From Diplolepis rosae (lineage: Eukaryota; Arthropoda; Insecta; Hymenoptera; Diplolepididae): a stretch of 64,000 nt of DNA. Below, in pieces: positions 23,097 to 34,964 of the stretch. Every line of letters starts with the position of its first letter. The first letter of the stretch is position 1. Location of the stretch: positions 12,710,001-12,774,000 of the forward strand of contig JAPYXD010000704.1 in assembly GCA_030998225.1 (NCBI GenBank), written 5' to 3'. A program made the position numbers and the translations under genes. The notes under the pieces were generated by a model. That model did no database searches. It was not told the origin of the DNA and saw only the letters and a program-made list of their open reading frames with translations.

Positions 23097-23569
23097 GGCC
23101 ATGGATCAACTGGACCACGTGGCGTCGGTAATTGCAATTACAGTATCTGACATTACTAAAAAATTATTAACTTAAATGGATTTTCGGTACGAGATAGACG
23201 TGAAAAAGCGTCCATTCTACTCTCTAAATCTTAATTAGTTAAAATTTCACTGATTGAAACAGTGATTTGCATTTTCACTGATACACCAGTGGAAAGGATA
23301 TTTTCAACTGTTAAATCAGTTAATTTTGACTGATTCATCAGTAGAAAAAATATTTTTCACTGTTGAATCAGTTAATTTTCACTGAAGTAATCAGTGAAAT
23401 TTGACTGATTCACCGTAACCTCTTGTTAGCTATTTGAATCAGTTGTATTTCACTGATAATCAGTAGATTTTGACTGATTCATATTTAGAGAGTAGTTAAT
23501 AATTTTTTATTATCTTAACATACTGTGATTGCAATTACCGACGATACGTGGTTTGATTGATTGATGGCC
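23097..23569. mobile_element. TTAA-flanked inverted-repeat element hosting an S2 copy
   Basis: TTAA at 23093-23096 and 23570-23573. The arms ggccatggatcaactggacc / ggtaattgcaattacagta and tactgtgattgcaattacc / gtggtttgattgattgatgg are inverted. S2 copy 3 sits in the middle. Confidence 0.7.
23220..23492. mobile_element. S2 palindromic MITE, copy 3 (TA-flanked)
   Basis: ctctctaaatcttaattagt start, tcatatttagag-ag end, TA on both sides. The longest S2 copy, with extra aatcagtgaaaa units. Confidence 0.8.
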
Positions 23570-23573
23570 TTAA

Positions 23574-24039
23574 AGAACTTGATCTTATTTGAAGTTTTTA
23601 GTAACTAAAAATAAAATAAATCGGAAAAAAATAGAATTTTATCATGCTAAGTCGAGTGTTTCGATGTTGTGATTATGTCATCAATTTAAACGATCAGTGT
23701 AGTTAGCGTGAGGCCGTTAATTAATTTGCTAGTGCCACTCATTGATCTACCGTTTTCTATAGATAATCTGAAATGAGAATGGAGCACATAGAAGCAATTG
23801 TCGTGCTCTCTCAATTACCATAATCACGCCATGAACGACAGTATTTTTTGTTGTCTCACGCAAACTATCGCTTATCGGAAAAAATCTCCTAAAGTTGCTA
23901 CTAGTCACAGTGATTTTCTTTTCAAGCACTAATTAAATTCGTAGCTCTAATAAAATCGTAGTTCGGAAATATATTCAACTTGTCGAGCAGTCAGAGAAGT
24001 TAGGGAAACTTTTTTTATTTTAAAGAATGAATGGCATCA
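23574..24039. other. Unassigned stretch
   Basis: Apparently single-copy sequence in this window; a 60-codon minus frame is unrecognised. Confidence 0.4.
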
Positions 24040-24197
24040 CTCTCTAAATCTGAATCAGTCAAATTTTCACAGATTGAATCAGTGATTTGCCTTTTCTCTG
24101 ATTCACCAATGAAAAAATATATTCCACTGTTAAATCAGTTGATTATCACTGATTGAATCAATGCAAAAAATGTTTTCACTGTTAAATCAGTTAATTT
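24040..24197. mobile_element. S2 MITE, truncated copy 4
   Basis: Starts ctctctaaatctgaatcagt and proceeds normally until gttaatttt, where the sequence switches to the interior of an FB-A. Confidence 0.75.
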
Positions 24198-24198
24198 T

Positions 24199-24569
24199 AT
24201 TATCAAATTCAGCAATATGTTTATAAAAATTTCGTTTTGGAAAATGTTTTTTCAATGGTTTCAGCCAATAAAATAATTTATTTATAAAAATCAGAAACGG
24301 TGAAATTGTGGGAAATCTTTTTACTGAAAAAATGATTCATGATTTATTAGAATCGCATAATTTTTTAAAATTTGGTAAGAAGCAATAAGAAAAAAAGTTG
24401 GATCAAAAATAAAATTCATTAATAAAATTATTTTTCTGTGTTTCAAATTTTTTTCATGTAAAATAATCTTTCCTCTTTCAAAATAGCCCTTCAATAATAA
24501 TATTGCTATTCTTGAAAGCAAAATTATCTATTTTTGTCTGAGGTCTAATTTTCGTGGATGAAAACTACC
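24199..24569. mobile_element. FB-A, right half only
   Basis: Begins inside the element (attatcaaattcagcaat) and ends normally with gtggatgaaaactacc|TTAA. The left half is gone, replaced by truncated S2. Confidence 0.8.
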
Positions 24570-24573
24570 TTAA

Positions 24574-24935
24574 GCAAACGATTTTTTATTTTAACGCTTT
24601 TTTTTGTATCTCACATATTTTGGTTATAAAATGGAATTTTTGATTTTTAATATTTAAAATCAAAACATAAAATATTTATCTTGTCAAAAAATATCCCAAA
24701 TTGAAAATTCGTAGACCTTATTTAGGTAAATAATTTTCCATCTTTTTTTTTGCATTTATACGTTTTTTTCGTATTTCATATATTATTGTTAAAAAAATGA
24801 ATTTGGGGTTTTTAATAGTATTTTTGAAAATTAAAAAGAATAATATACATCTTATGAAAAAATGATGTGATTCGTATATCTTTATCTAGTAAACAATTTT
24901 GTATCATAACTTTTTTTCGTATTTCATAACCTGCT
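24574..24935 (+). mobile_element. H element, internal fragment
   Basis: Matches the degenerate middle of H (gcaaacgatttt, gtatctcacatattttggtt, aaatggaatttttgattttt, ttcgtagaccttatttaggt). Directly abuts the FB-A right end. Confidence 0.7.
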
Positions 24936-25674
24936 TTCAAACGAGAGCCAACGATTTAATAGTGAATTCTTCAATTCCAGAGCATTTTCCTCAGTTTCGT
25001 AAAACTGTATTAATGATTGATGTGTTCTTCTAAAACGTTTGAAATGAAATTGAGTTATTTAAAAAAAATTCATTCTTCAGTGTGTCAAATTTATCTTGAG
25101 CTTCAAGAGTTAAAAGTTTAACGAACCATAAAAAGTTTTTTGCAGATCAGCGTAAAAAGCTTCTTGGCAATTTCTCAAAATGATGCTGGAGATTTTCTCC
25201 CGGAAGAGATCATTTACAAAATTTCACAAGAAGGGAAAAACGACAAAATTCTCGATTCGAGGTATTTTAGGAGATCTTTGTGAAAAATAAGGGATCTAAA
25301 TGAGAAAAGCAGGAGGCAAAGGCGCAAAAGCTGACACTAAAAAAATCAAAGTAAAAATTTGGATGTTCAATTGATTTTTACATTTAATTTAGTAAAGAAA
25401 TTTAAAAAATTACTTACACGACAGTTTTTATTTCAAAAATGTAAACTCTAAAAAATTTCTAATTTTCTCCTATCAGTCTGATTTAAATTTTCATTCTTTT
25501 ACAATTGAAGAGTTTTTAAACTTAAGTGCTTTTCGAATTTGAAATATCTTATGCTTGATTGAATTTTAAAATGAGATCATGGATGGAAATTAAAATTAAA
25601 AAAACTTTGATTGTGTTAAATATTATATTAAACTCTTATTTTAAAAATCTTGATAGATTTCCGCGGCTGAGGCA
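24936..25674. other. Unassigned AT-rich stretch
   Basis: No frame or repeat recognised. Confidence 0.4.
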
Positions 25675-25675
25675 C

Positions 25676-26246
25676 ATAAAAGATTAATTTCCATGAAAAA
25701 AATTTGAAATACAAAAAAATAATTTTATTAATAAATTTTATTTTTGCCCCAACTTTTTTTCTTATCGCTTCTTACCAAATTTTAAAAAATTATGCGATTT
25801 TAATAAATTACAAATCACTTTTTTAAGAGAAAGATTCGTTATAACTTAACCATTTCCAATTTTCGAAAATGAATAAATTATTATCAAATTCAGCAATTTG
25901 TTTATAAAAATTTCGTTTTGGAAAATGTTTTTTAATGGTTTCAGCCATTAAAGAATTTATTTTTAAAAATCAGAAACGGTGAAGTTTTAGGGAATCTTTT
26001 TCTTGAAAAAATGATTCATGATTTATTAGAATCGCATAATTTTTTTAAATTTGATAAGAAGCAATAAGAAAAAAAGTTGGGGCAAAAATAAAATTTATTA
26101 ATAAAATTATTTTTTTGTATTTCAAATTTTTTCCATGCAAATTAATCTTAACTCTTCCAAAATAGCCCTTCAATAATAATATTGCTATTCTTGAACGCAA
26201 AATTATCTATTTTTGCCTGAGGTCTAATTTTCGTGGATCAACTACC
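25676..26246. mobile_element. FB-A, 5'-shortened copy
   Basis: Starts within the left arm (aaaagattaatttccatgaa) and ends gtggatcaactacc|TTAA at 26247-26250. Both arms otherwise intact. Confidence 0.8.
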
Positions 26247-26250
26247 TTAA

Positions 26251-26727
26251 ACAAAAAATTACTCCAATTGATTGGCATTATTATGAGAATTATTTCAGGA
26301 TTACGTATTTTTCGATTTTACCTTGTTAGGAGGTATATAACTTTTTGACTTTGTGTAATAAAAAGAGGAAATTGATGTTTTATTTGTTCTTGAAGAAAGT
26401 TCTATAAGTGTCTTTTAAAACAAATTGACTCTACTATTCCATTTTCAATACTGCTTCAGCGCATCGCTATTCCAAAGGTCTTAAGTTTTCCTCAAGTTCA
26501 TAGAAGCGTCTCAATTTCAAGGCAGAAATGTACGTATATATGGAGCTTGAAATATTCCACATTGCGACTTTCGATTTCCCCCTCCTTACTTTTATTTTAT
26601 CCGATATATCTTCTCTCTCATCGACTATTCACGGTGCTTCGCATTCCTGCGACATATTAAATACCTGCAGTCACCTGAATTTCTCAATAGATCCAAATAG
26701 TTCATCATATGAGCTTTCGTTTAATAT
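26251..26727. other. Unassigned stretch with a segment shared with 63345-63440
   Basis: 26585-26690 resembles 63345-63440 (tcttctctctcatcgactat versus tcttctccctcgtcggctat, then gacatattaaatacctgca versus gacaaattaaatacctacg). Otherwise unrecognised; the 73-codon frame here spans the shared segment. Confidence 0.45.
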
Positions 26728-27285
26728 CCCTGGCGATAGTATCAGATAGGAATTCATTCTGAGTCAATCAGAACTATTCCGATTCATTCCGATATCTATA
26801 TCCGAGCTAATGCAAATCATTCCGAACCAATCCGAAAAACGTTTTGTAACTTGTTTGATGAAAAACGGTAAAAAATCGATTCGACCTAATCCTATTTAAT
26901 GCGAAGCAACTATCCGAATGAATCCGGAACCAAGTTTTCAATCCTAATTAATCCCAACTCGGATTGATCCAAACTGAATTTTTAATCAGAATTAATCTAA
27001 ATCATTCCGATCTCGGATTAATTCGGATTGAAAATTTGGTTTGGATCAATCCGAGCACGGATTGATTTGGATTGGAAACATGGTTTCGGATTCATTCGGA
27101 TAGTTGCCTCGGATTAAATCGGATTAGGTCGAATCGATTTCTCACCGTTTTTCGTCAAACAAGTTACAAAACGTTTTTCGGATTGATTCGGAATGATTTG
27201 CATTGGCTCGGATACAGATATCGGAATGAATCGGAATAGTTCTGATTGGCTCGGAATGAATTCCTATCCTATACTTTCGTCAGGG
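26728..27285. mobile_element. 558-bp palindromic element rich in attccga/tcggatt
   Basis: The left end ccctggcgatagtatcagat and the right end tatcctatactttcgtcagg are inverted, and pairing continues nearly to the centre (cgattcgacctaatcc versus ggattaggtcgaatcg; caaacaagttacaaaacg versus cgttttgtaacttgtttg). Related single arms lie at 35505-35612 and, diverged, near 9280. Confidence 0.8.
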
Positions 27286-28077
27286 ATGCACTCTCTCATA
27301 GATGCAAAATTATTTTCTTTTGGATCTACTGTAATGGCTCACTATGATTTTAAAGCCATCGGCCAAGCAGGTCACGTGACAAAAATCATATGTTAATTCA
27401 ACCATGTAAAATAACTTTTTTTGTTTATAATATACACTGCTGTGCAAAAGTCGCCGGGTACTTCTTTTAACCTATTCACATAAAAGCTTTTAATTCATAA
27501 AATACCTTTAACGAAGAATTTATTCCTTAGAATAACGTGAAAGGTATAAACATTCTGCATTTAATGGCCTCAAAACGAAATGTTTTAGTCCATTCTTAAC
27601 GAAGGTATTTTTTAAGAAACCACTTGACTACTATTTTATTCTACACATCAGTAGAAGATTCAACTAAAATTAAACCCTAAATGTCGAGAAACAAAAAAAT
27701 TATGCATTTTTTCGTAAAAAGGGTCATTTCTTATTTTTTTTTATTTATGCATTTTTTTAGCATACTTAAATTTAATTTTTGGCTATGTAACCTACACGAT
27801 CCTTTAGAGTAAGCTCTTAAGAAGTTGTAAACAAATTTTTGAGTAAAAAAATCAATGGTTTTTTTTTTATTATAAAAGTAAATTTACATAGACTATTAGC
27901 AACGTATCCAAAATATTTTGATAGATTTTTTCTTGTTATACTATTGAAGTTAAAATTCAGAAAAAAATGTTGTGAGAATACAAAGGATTCTTATACTTGA
28001 AAAATGGATTTTAAAAATTATAAGAATTGATAATATAAAAAAAAATACAAAACATCATTAAAAAATAAAATAAAATT
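27286..28077. other. Unassigned AT-rich stretch; possible Tc1-like end at 27431
   Basis: TA followed by cactgctgtgcaaaagtcgc at 27431 looks like a Tc1-type terminus, but I find no partner end. The rest is A/T runs. Confidence 0.35.
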
Positions 28078-28456
28078 CCCGAGTCGAAATTTCGAGGGCC
28101 TCATATGAGCCTCTTGGTGATTTTGAAGCTCATTTGAAACATTTTAAGCCTCCACAACCTCTTTAAAGCCTATTGATAATCGTTAAGTCATCATTTAACC
28201 CTCTTTAGCCTCTGTATTTTATTTTTCAACCTCCTTTAACGCTCAGGAACCTCTTCGATCGAGAAGAGCCTCACAGGAACTTTTCCCGTCGTAATGTATG
28301 GCCTCATTTGAACCTCTTGAGCCTAAAACGGACGTAAGTCAAGTCTGGAGGCTTAAAAGAGGTTCAAAAATACGAACAAGAACCTCTTTTACCCCCCTTC
28401 AGCCTCAAAATTATGTCGCAGAGGCTCAAATGAGGCCTTCGATTTTTCGACTGGGG
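28078..28456. mobile_element. 379-bp inverted-repeat element full of gcctc/gaggc words
   Basis: The outer arms cccgagtcgaaatttcgagg and cttcgatttttcgactgggg pair, followed by gcctcatatgagcctc and gaggctcaaatgaggc. The interior repeats aacctctt, agcctc and aggttc many times. The 60-codon plus frame is a by-product. Confidence 0.7.
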
Positions 28457-28790
28457 TTATTTTCAAAATTTCATTCATAAATAATTTCACAAATTTGAAG
28501 CTTTAAAAGTCTTTTGTTCTGAGCTCAGATTTTTGCTGCATTCAAGAAAAAATGATTACAATTTACTTGTTATATTACTGACATTCTACGTAAATCTCAT
28601 TTTGAAGTGAGTTAAGATAAGTTAGAAAATATTCATTGCTTCAAGAGTTATTAAAATTTTTAAAAAGCTTTGAATTTATGCTTTTTTCGCAATATCTTCG
28701 ATAATAATAGACTAAAAACATTTCATTTTGAAGTCATTAAATGCAGGATTTTGTTACCTTCCTTGTAATTCTGAGGAAAAAATTCATTAC
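28457..28790. other. Unassigned AT-rich stretch
   Basis: Nothing recognised. Confidence 0.4.
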
Positions 28791-29013
28791 CTCCAGAAAA
28801 CAGTTTCTTCGAATCAAAGAAAAAATTTCTTTGAATTAAAGAAAGTTTTGTTGATTAAAAAAAATGTTCTTTGATGTAAACAAATCTATTTCTTTCGATC
28901 AAAGGAAATTTTTTTTAAATTGACAAAACTTTCCTTAATTCAAAGAAATTTTTTCTTTGACCGTATATCAAATAAATGTTTCTTTGATTCAAAGAAACTG
29001 TTTTCTCAGAGTG
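28791..29013. mobile_element. F-family palindromic MITE (tttctttgattcaaa)
   Basis: Ends ctccagaaaacagtttcttc and gaaactgttttctcagag; the interior is repeated caaagaaa/tttctttg words and a single gaccgtatatca word, the family's usual centre. Confidence 0.75.
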
Positions 29014-29085
29014 TTAGATATTTTATAAATTAGAAGTTTCTATGTAACTACTGATATTTCCACGAAAAATGAAATATCACATTTA

Positions 29086-29820
29086 TTAATCGTGTCTTAT
29101 AAAAGAAAAAATATTATTTTTTATGAAAAATATTTTAAACTTCGGGAAAATTATACTTTTAATAATGTATTTTGGAATAGATTTGTTCCTTACTTATTTT
29201 TTAAAAATTATTGAATTTTCATAAATTATAGCTTATTTTTTCGGGGGAAATATTCTCTACAATTTCCACTATTTCCAATTTAAAAGAAAAAGTTTTCAGT
29301 GGCTAAAATCGTTAAAATAATTTTTTAAAAAGAAACATTTTTTTTTAATAACTATACTTGAAGTATTTTTACTTATTTTCAAAATTGGAAACAGTAAAGT
29401 TGTAGTGAATATTTTTCCCAAAAAAATAGGCCATGATTCATAAAAATCGAATCATTTTTTAAAAATTGGTAAGAAGCGAGTGTAAGGAAAATTTTTTTTA
29501 CAAAAAATATTATTAAAAGTATTATTATTTGTAAGTTTAAAATTTGCGATAAAAATAACGATTTCAGCCACTGAAAACTTTATTTTTTAAATTGGAAACA
29601 GTGGAAATTGTAGAGAATATTTTACCCGAAAAAATAAGCTATAATTTTTGAAAATCTAATCATTTTTAAAAAATTGGTTAAAAGCGGTAGTAAGGAAAAA
29701 TTCTATTACAAAATGCATTATTAAAAGTATAATTTTCGCTAAGTTTAAAATATTTTCATAAAAAATAATGTTTTTTCTTTCATAAAACACGACTGATAAT
29801 ATCATTTTGTCTTCAAAACA
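29086..29820. mobile_element. ~735-bp foldback element
   Basis: Left cgtgtcttataaaagaaaaa and right ttttttctttcataaaacac pair, as do cgggggaaatattctctaca and tgtagagaatattttacccg. The middle repeats aaaagtattattatttgtaa and ttggtaagaagcg words. A solo arm lies at 6980-7200. Confidence 0.7.
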
Positions 29821-30545
29821 TAGTAAAACTTTTTTTCCAGAGATCTGATTTTTGACATTATACCTTAATAATTTAATGTTACCAGTTGAACCAAAAATTT
29901 AGATTAAAGTGAAACTAATAATTTAAACTTGTTTTTCTCCCTGTTTCAAATACTGTTTATTTTGAAATTTGAATTTGTCATGATCAAAACAATTAAAATT
30001 TCTCATCTTCTAAAATTTAACATCTCTTTACTCTTATACTTTCAGAAATAACTATATTATTATGAATAATATTGTTTGAATGAGAAAAAGATTATTTCAC
30101 GCAACAAAAATTGAACATGCATAAATTATTTATTTAAACATTTTTATTCCTGAATGAACTTTGATTGAGATTGCTAAACAGAAGTTTTTCAATATTTGCA
30201 GCAATTTTTTGAATTAACGTCAATATAAATATAGTTATTTGTTTAATTTTTCAAATTATTTTAGGCATTAAAAAATGAAATCATAAAAATTGTATGCAGT
30301 CAATTTTCATTCCTTAAAAATTGGTGTTTATCGATATCACAAAAAGTTTAGCCGAGAAGAAAGTCTTTCCAATAAATATATGCTCAACAATTTTTAATAA
30401 AAAAGAATTTTTCATTTCTGGAAAATATCATCAATGACAATATTGCAATTCCAGAAAGTGTTTTTTGCAGAAAATATAAAAGTTTTCTTAATAAATCCAG
30501 AACCAAAATTGAGAAGAAAATATTTAATTTTGGTTCCTGCTTAAA
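29821..30545. other. Unassigned AT-rich stretch
   Basis: Some words near 30400-30490 vaguely resemble FB-A (catcaatgacaatattgc), too diverged to call. Confidence 0.35.
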
Positions 30546-30547
30546 AT

Positions 30548-31002
30548 TTTTAAAAATGATGCGATTCTAATAAATCATGGCTTATTTTTTTAGGAAAAAG
30601 ATTCTCTACAACGTGACCGTTTCCTATTTTTGAAATTGAATTAATTATCATCAAATACAGCAATTTGTTTATAAAATTTTTTTTTTTAAATTGTTTTTTT
30701 ATAATTTCAGCCATTAAAGAATTCATTTTCGAAAATTGGAAACGGTCAAGTTGTAAAGAATCTTTTTCCTAAAAAAATGAACCGTGATTTATCAGAATCA
30801 CATCATTTTTAAAAATTTGGCTCGAAGCGATAAGAAAATAAGTTTGGGCAAAAATAAAATTTATTAATAAAATTATTTTTTTGTGTTGTAAATTTTTTTC
30901 ATGAAAAATAATCTTTTATCTTTCAAATTAGCCTTTCAATAATAATATTGCTATTCTTGAAACCAAAATTATCTATTTTTGCCTGAGGTCTAATTTTCGT
31001 GA
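30548..31002. mobile_element. FB-A, diverged copy cut at its right end
   Basis: tgatgcgattctaataaatc through agccattaaagaattcattt to gcctgaggtctaattttcgt, where it stops abruptly and the duplicated block 31004-31456 begins. The normal end (ggatgaaaactacc) is missing. Confidence 0.7.
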
Positions 31003-31003
31003 A

Positions 31004-31456
31004 CAAGATTTTTCGAATTTCGCGCAAAAATGAATAGTCAAAAATTAGAAAAGGTCCTGAATTCAAATTACAAAGGATGTCAAAGTAAAATATGTGAATA
31101 TTTATGTAATAATAATATAATAATAATAATTAATGTAATAATGTATATGTAATAATATGAAAATAATATTGAACAACTATATATTATTTTCACTCTGTAG
31201 TTAGATTGTCGAAATAAATATTAATAAATTATTAATATATTTGCTTGAAGAATAGGTGCTTTCCACTCAGAAAAAATTTTCTTTAATTAAAAAAAATGTC
31301 TTCAAAACAAATTTGTGCATTGTTATACGGTCATAAAGTTTCTTAGGTTTAAAGAAATTTCTTGATTATATATAAAATTTGTTTCACGTCCAAGTGATAT
31401 TGAGATACTTGTCTGCTCAGTTTCATAAGTACATGTGTAACGTGATTAATACAAAT
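31004..31456 (+). repeat. 455-bp duplicated block, copy B
   Basis: Matches 22521-22976 over its full length in the same order and orientation; inserted directly at a broken FB-A end. Confidence 0.85.
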
Positions 31457-32568
31457 TTCTATAAACAAATTTTGTCTTTAAATGTGAGGGACTCAATTGT
31501 TTAAGTATCAATCATTCCTTCTGAATTGTCAAGGACGCATTACTCAATGCAAGTATTATCAAAATTTAAATAATTTTACGAAGGGTTTATGAGTTTCATG
31601 TATTCCTAATGTCTTATGTTAGCAAGTTATTACAAATATTTTTAAATTATGATGAAAGTTGCTTTTGTCTCCTCTGAGACCTTGAATTTTAAGTGTCAAA
31701 TTTTCCTATACTTAGGAAAAATACTGCGTAGAATATATGTATTAAATAATAATTAAACGCATTTTTAAGAGTCAAATTGTTTTTAGTAGATGAAGCTTTG
31801 TATTTGATCACTTAACATACATTCGTGCCTGTAAACTTACTTTTCTGAATCCTAATCAACTGTCTCTAGGATTAAACGACTTAAATCCAATTGGAATAGT
31901 CGTTCCAACAAGTAATGGACGAATGTGGTCGGTTAACGATTGTGGAAAAGAGACTTAGTCTCGGTAGTCTCTCTATCTCTATCTCTTTCTCTTTCTTCCC
32001 TCTCTCTTTATCTTATTTCCATAGAGACCTTAGAGAAAGATAGAAGTTAGGTAATTACCAGGAATTCCTGGAGTTGATTTCAGTTTCCAGGATGCGGTTT
32101 CAAAAACTTTTAGCGGTATTAATTCACGACTTTCTCGAGTTTTGGTGCAAATTTCGTGTTTATAATTAGCAAAATGTCTGCTACTCTCCTCTTTACTAAA
32201 TTATTTTGTTTCCTAACACGTTTCCTTGAAATGTCCTTACTATTTATTGCAATTGCGCATATAAGTCATAATTCAACGCCCATTACATTCACTATATTTC
32301 ACAATTGCCTTAAATTTGGTTGTTCATATTGAAATTTGTAAAAATTTTTCTGTTAGGAATATCATTTTGAGACTAATCGATGAGTTATGTATATGAGTTA
32401 TATTTTCACATTGATATTTATATTATATACCCATAATAAATAATTCGTCGTTTTGTATTAAACCAATTTCGCCCATAAAAGCGAAGTTTACATGAAATTC
32501 AAATAATTAAGATTCATTAAACGGTAAAAAAAATTTTTTCGAGACGGAAATTTTTATTGTATTTATGT
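31457..32568. other. Unassigned stretch with a pyrimidine tract
   Basis: 31968-32015 is nearly pure C/T (ctctctatctctatctcttt, then ctctttcttccctctctctt). No frame or repeat recognised; possibly unique intron sequence. Confidence 0.4.
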
Positions 32569-32572
32569 TTAA

Positions 32573-33127
32573 GGTAATACATACGCAAAAATTAGGCCTC
32601 AGGTAAAAATAGATAATTTTCTTTCAAGAATAGTAATATTATTATTGAAAGTATTACTTTGAAAAGGAAAGATTATTTTTTAAGAAAAAAATTTGAAAGA
32701 TAGAAAAATAATTTTATTAATAAATTTTATTTTTTCCTGAACTGTTTTTCTTGTCGATTCGAGCCAAATTTTCAAAATTGATGCGATTCTAGTAAATCAC
32801 GAAAAAAGATTTTCTACAACTTAACTATTTCCAATTTTTGAAAATAAATTTTTTAATTGCTGAAACGATTGAAAAACAATTTTCCAATACAAAATTTTTA
32901 TAAATAAATTGCTGAATTTGATAATAATTGATTCATTTTGAAAAATTGAAAAAAAATTAAGTTGTAGAGAATCTTTTTCCTGAAAAAATGATCCATGATT
33001 TATTATAATCGCATCATTTTTAAAAATTTGGCTCGAATTGACAAGAAAAAAAGTTCGGTAAAAAATAAAATTTATTAATAAAATTATTTTGCTGTCTTTC
33101 AAATTTTTTTCTTGGAAATTAAAAGAT
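32573..33127. mobile_element. FB-A, diverged copy lacking the right end
   Basis: TTAA|ggtaatacatacgcaaaaat, then tagg-cctcagg; the right arm stops near ttttttcttggaaattaaaa. The 111-codon minus frame inside is the usual FB-A artefact. Confidence 0.7.
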
Positions 33128-34078
33128 AAAGATTTGCATCCGGAACAAAATAACAAATTTTTTCCTAATGTTTATAAGATTGCCGAGTGAAGTACCCAAG
33201 ATTATAAAAAAATTAATTAGTTGAGTTTGAAATTTTTGTCACTGCCTACATTATCGGAGGATCACTAGTCGCGTATCAGATAGGATACGTTGTCGACAGG
33301 TGTCCTCGTAGACAATTTCAAACTCTTATATCGCAAATAATGCAAATAAATTCAATATTTAAAGAATTTGAAAATCTTTCTGTGGAAAAAATGACGCTTT
33401 CGACTGCGCTGGGATTCGAGCCCAGGTCTTATTCAATTTTGCAAAAATGGTAAGCATTTGAATGTAACACTCAATTTTTGTCCAAAAAAGCGGCCTTAAT
33501 TTGTTAAACAAATAAACAATTGTGAACCAATCTTAAAAATCGTCGTTACTCCACTAGATAATTAAATAATCTTTTATTTAAAATAAGATTCGTGTCAATC
33601 GGTTAAAAATTGTTGAAATGGCGTATCTTGCCGATTTGGAAAATTCAATTTCAAGAGAAACGCGTTTAAAGTTTTGATAACGTAAAAGATTACTATAATT
33701 TTTATATATCTTTAATCTGCTATGCCGGCTCGATACATCCATCCTATTGGGCATCATTATTTTTTGAAAATGCAAAGGTGATGAAACCCCTAAAGGCCCT
33801 TGAAATACCCCCAATACAATAAATAGCTTATTAAGCCAGATAGAAATGATATTAACATGACAATAACCTAATAGAGCCTAATAGAACCAAATTGAACCAG
33901 ATAGAAATTCTACCTGCTTATATATTTCTTTACAGATTGTATATCCAAACTAGAAAACTTATTGAACCAGATAGAAATGACGTTCAAATTTTGAATCAGC
34001 GTTAAATCAAGTTTAACCGGATAGAATTTCTATCTAGATCAATTTGGTTAAGTCAAGTAACGAAATACGAGGTGCGTT
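33128..34078. other. Unassigned stretch with repeated agatagaaat words
   Basis: 33830-34060 repeats aaccagatagaaat / aatttctatct in both orientations, possibly a decayed palindrome. gctgggattcgagcccaggt near 33408 resembles a pol III B box. No gene recognised. Confidence 0.4.
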
Positions 34079-34272
34079 CAGAAAATAACGGGAATTTTTT
34101 AATTTCGCGGGTTTGGAGAGTCCTATTGTCAAATTTTTTTTATTATGTTTGTATACATGCCCCTGAAGTATGATAAAATCTTCAGCTGTATTCATTGTTT
34201 AAAAATTTTGACAATAGGACTCTCCAAACCCGCGAAATTAAAAAATTCCCGTTATTTTCTAAACACACCTCG
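34079..34272. mobile_element. Mariner-derived palindromic MITE (194 bp)
   Basis: The left end cgaggtgcgttcagaaaata and the right end taaacacacctcg are mariner-type termini, and ~70 bp of each arm pair almost perfectly (aacgggaattttttaatttc; gggtttggagagtcctattg). A TA precedes the left end. No coding sequence remains; the centre is ~60 bp. Confidence 0.8.
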
Positions 34273-34755
34273 CATATGCTATTTTTAATTTTCTGGGACG
34301 AAATCCAATCATTTTGTTTTGAAAAAAATATCTCTCGTAATTTAACGAACATTAAGCAAAAAATCCATCACTGAAAACATTTCTTCAGCAGAAACGGATA
34401 TTTTGCTACAGTCACCATTTATCAAGTTGGAATGACAAGGATTCTAGTTTAAAATTACAATAAACGCAGAATTAATTCTACTAATGCAATGTTGTCAGAA
34501 ATAAAGATATTTTTTAATCTAAACTTAATTTCAAATATTAAGAGAAAAATGTGTCAGAGAATTTTTAAAAGTAAGAATATTAATTTTTAGAAATACAATT
34601 AAAACTATATTAAAAGTTATTATAAACTTCATTACAAGCTATGATCAATTTTCTATGGATTTTATGAATTTTAATATTTTTGCTGCCAAGTATTTTCACC
34701 ATGACATACTTTTTCCTAACTTTCATGAATTTCCCAAATAAAAAATCTCAATTGT
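34273..34755. other. Unassigned AT-rich stretch
   Basis: Nothing recognised. Confidence 0.4.
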
Positions 34756-34756
34756 G

Positions 34757-34835
34757 TATTAGGCGATTGGCTAGCGTTACCGGCTGTGATGCCTTAGTTT
34801 TAAGTAAATGGGTTCGATTCTCCAGGGCATTAAAA
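34757..34835 (+). pseudogene. tRNA-like sequence (possible SINE head)
   Basis: ttggctagcgttaccggctg could be a degenerate A box and gggttcgattctccagggca a good B box, spaced as in tRNAs, followed by an A run (12 A). No full cloverleaf, so a tRNA-derived fragment at best. Confidence 0.35.
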
Positions 34836-34964
34836 AAAAAAATTTTCATTTAAACGTCGAAACTTTAATATGTACTATATATAATGTACTATACTATAAA
34901 AATACTAATTTGTTGTTTGTTTAATTAACAATTAATTGTTTAAAAAAAACTAATTATTTTAAAA

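Noticed and set aside
28298..28480. 60-codon frame in the gcctc palindrome
   Set aside because: Explained by the inverted repeat; no other support.
32821..33156. 111-codon minus frame, and its relatives at 8401, 19400, 24321, 47437 and 56678
   Set aside because: All are the same arm of the FB-A palindrome read through; the frame has no start or stop conservation and no coding signature.
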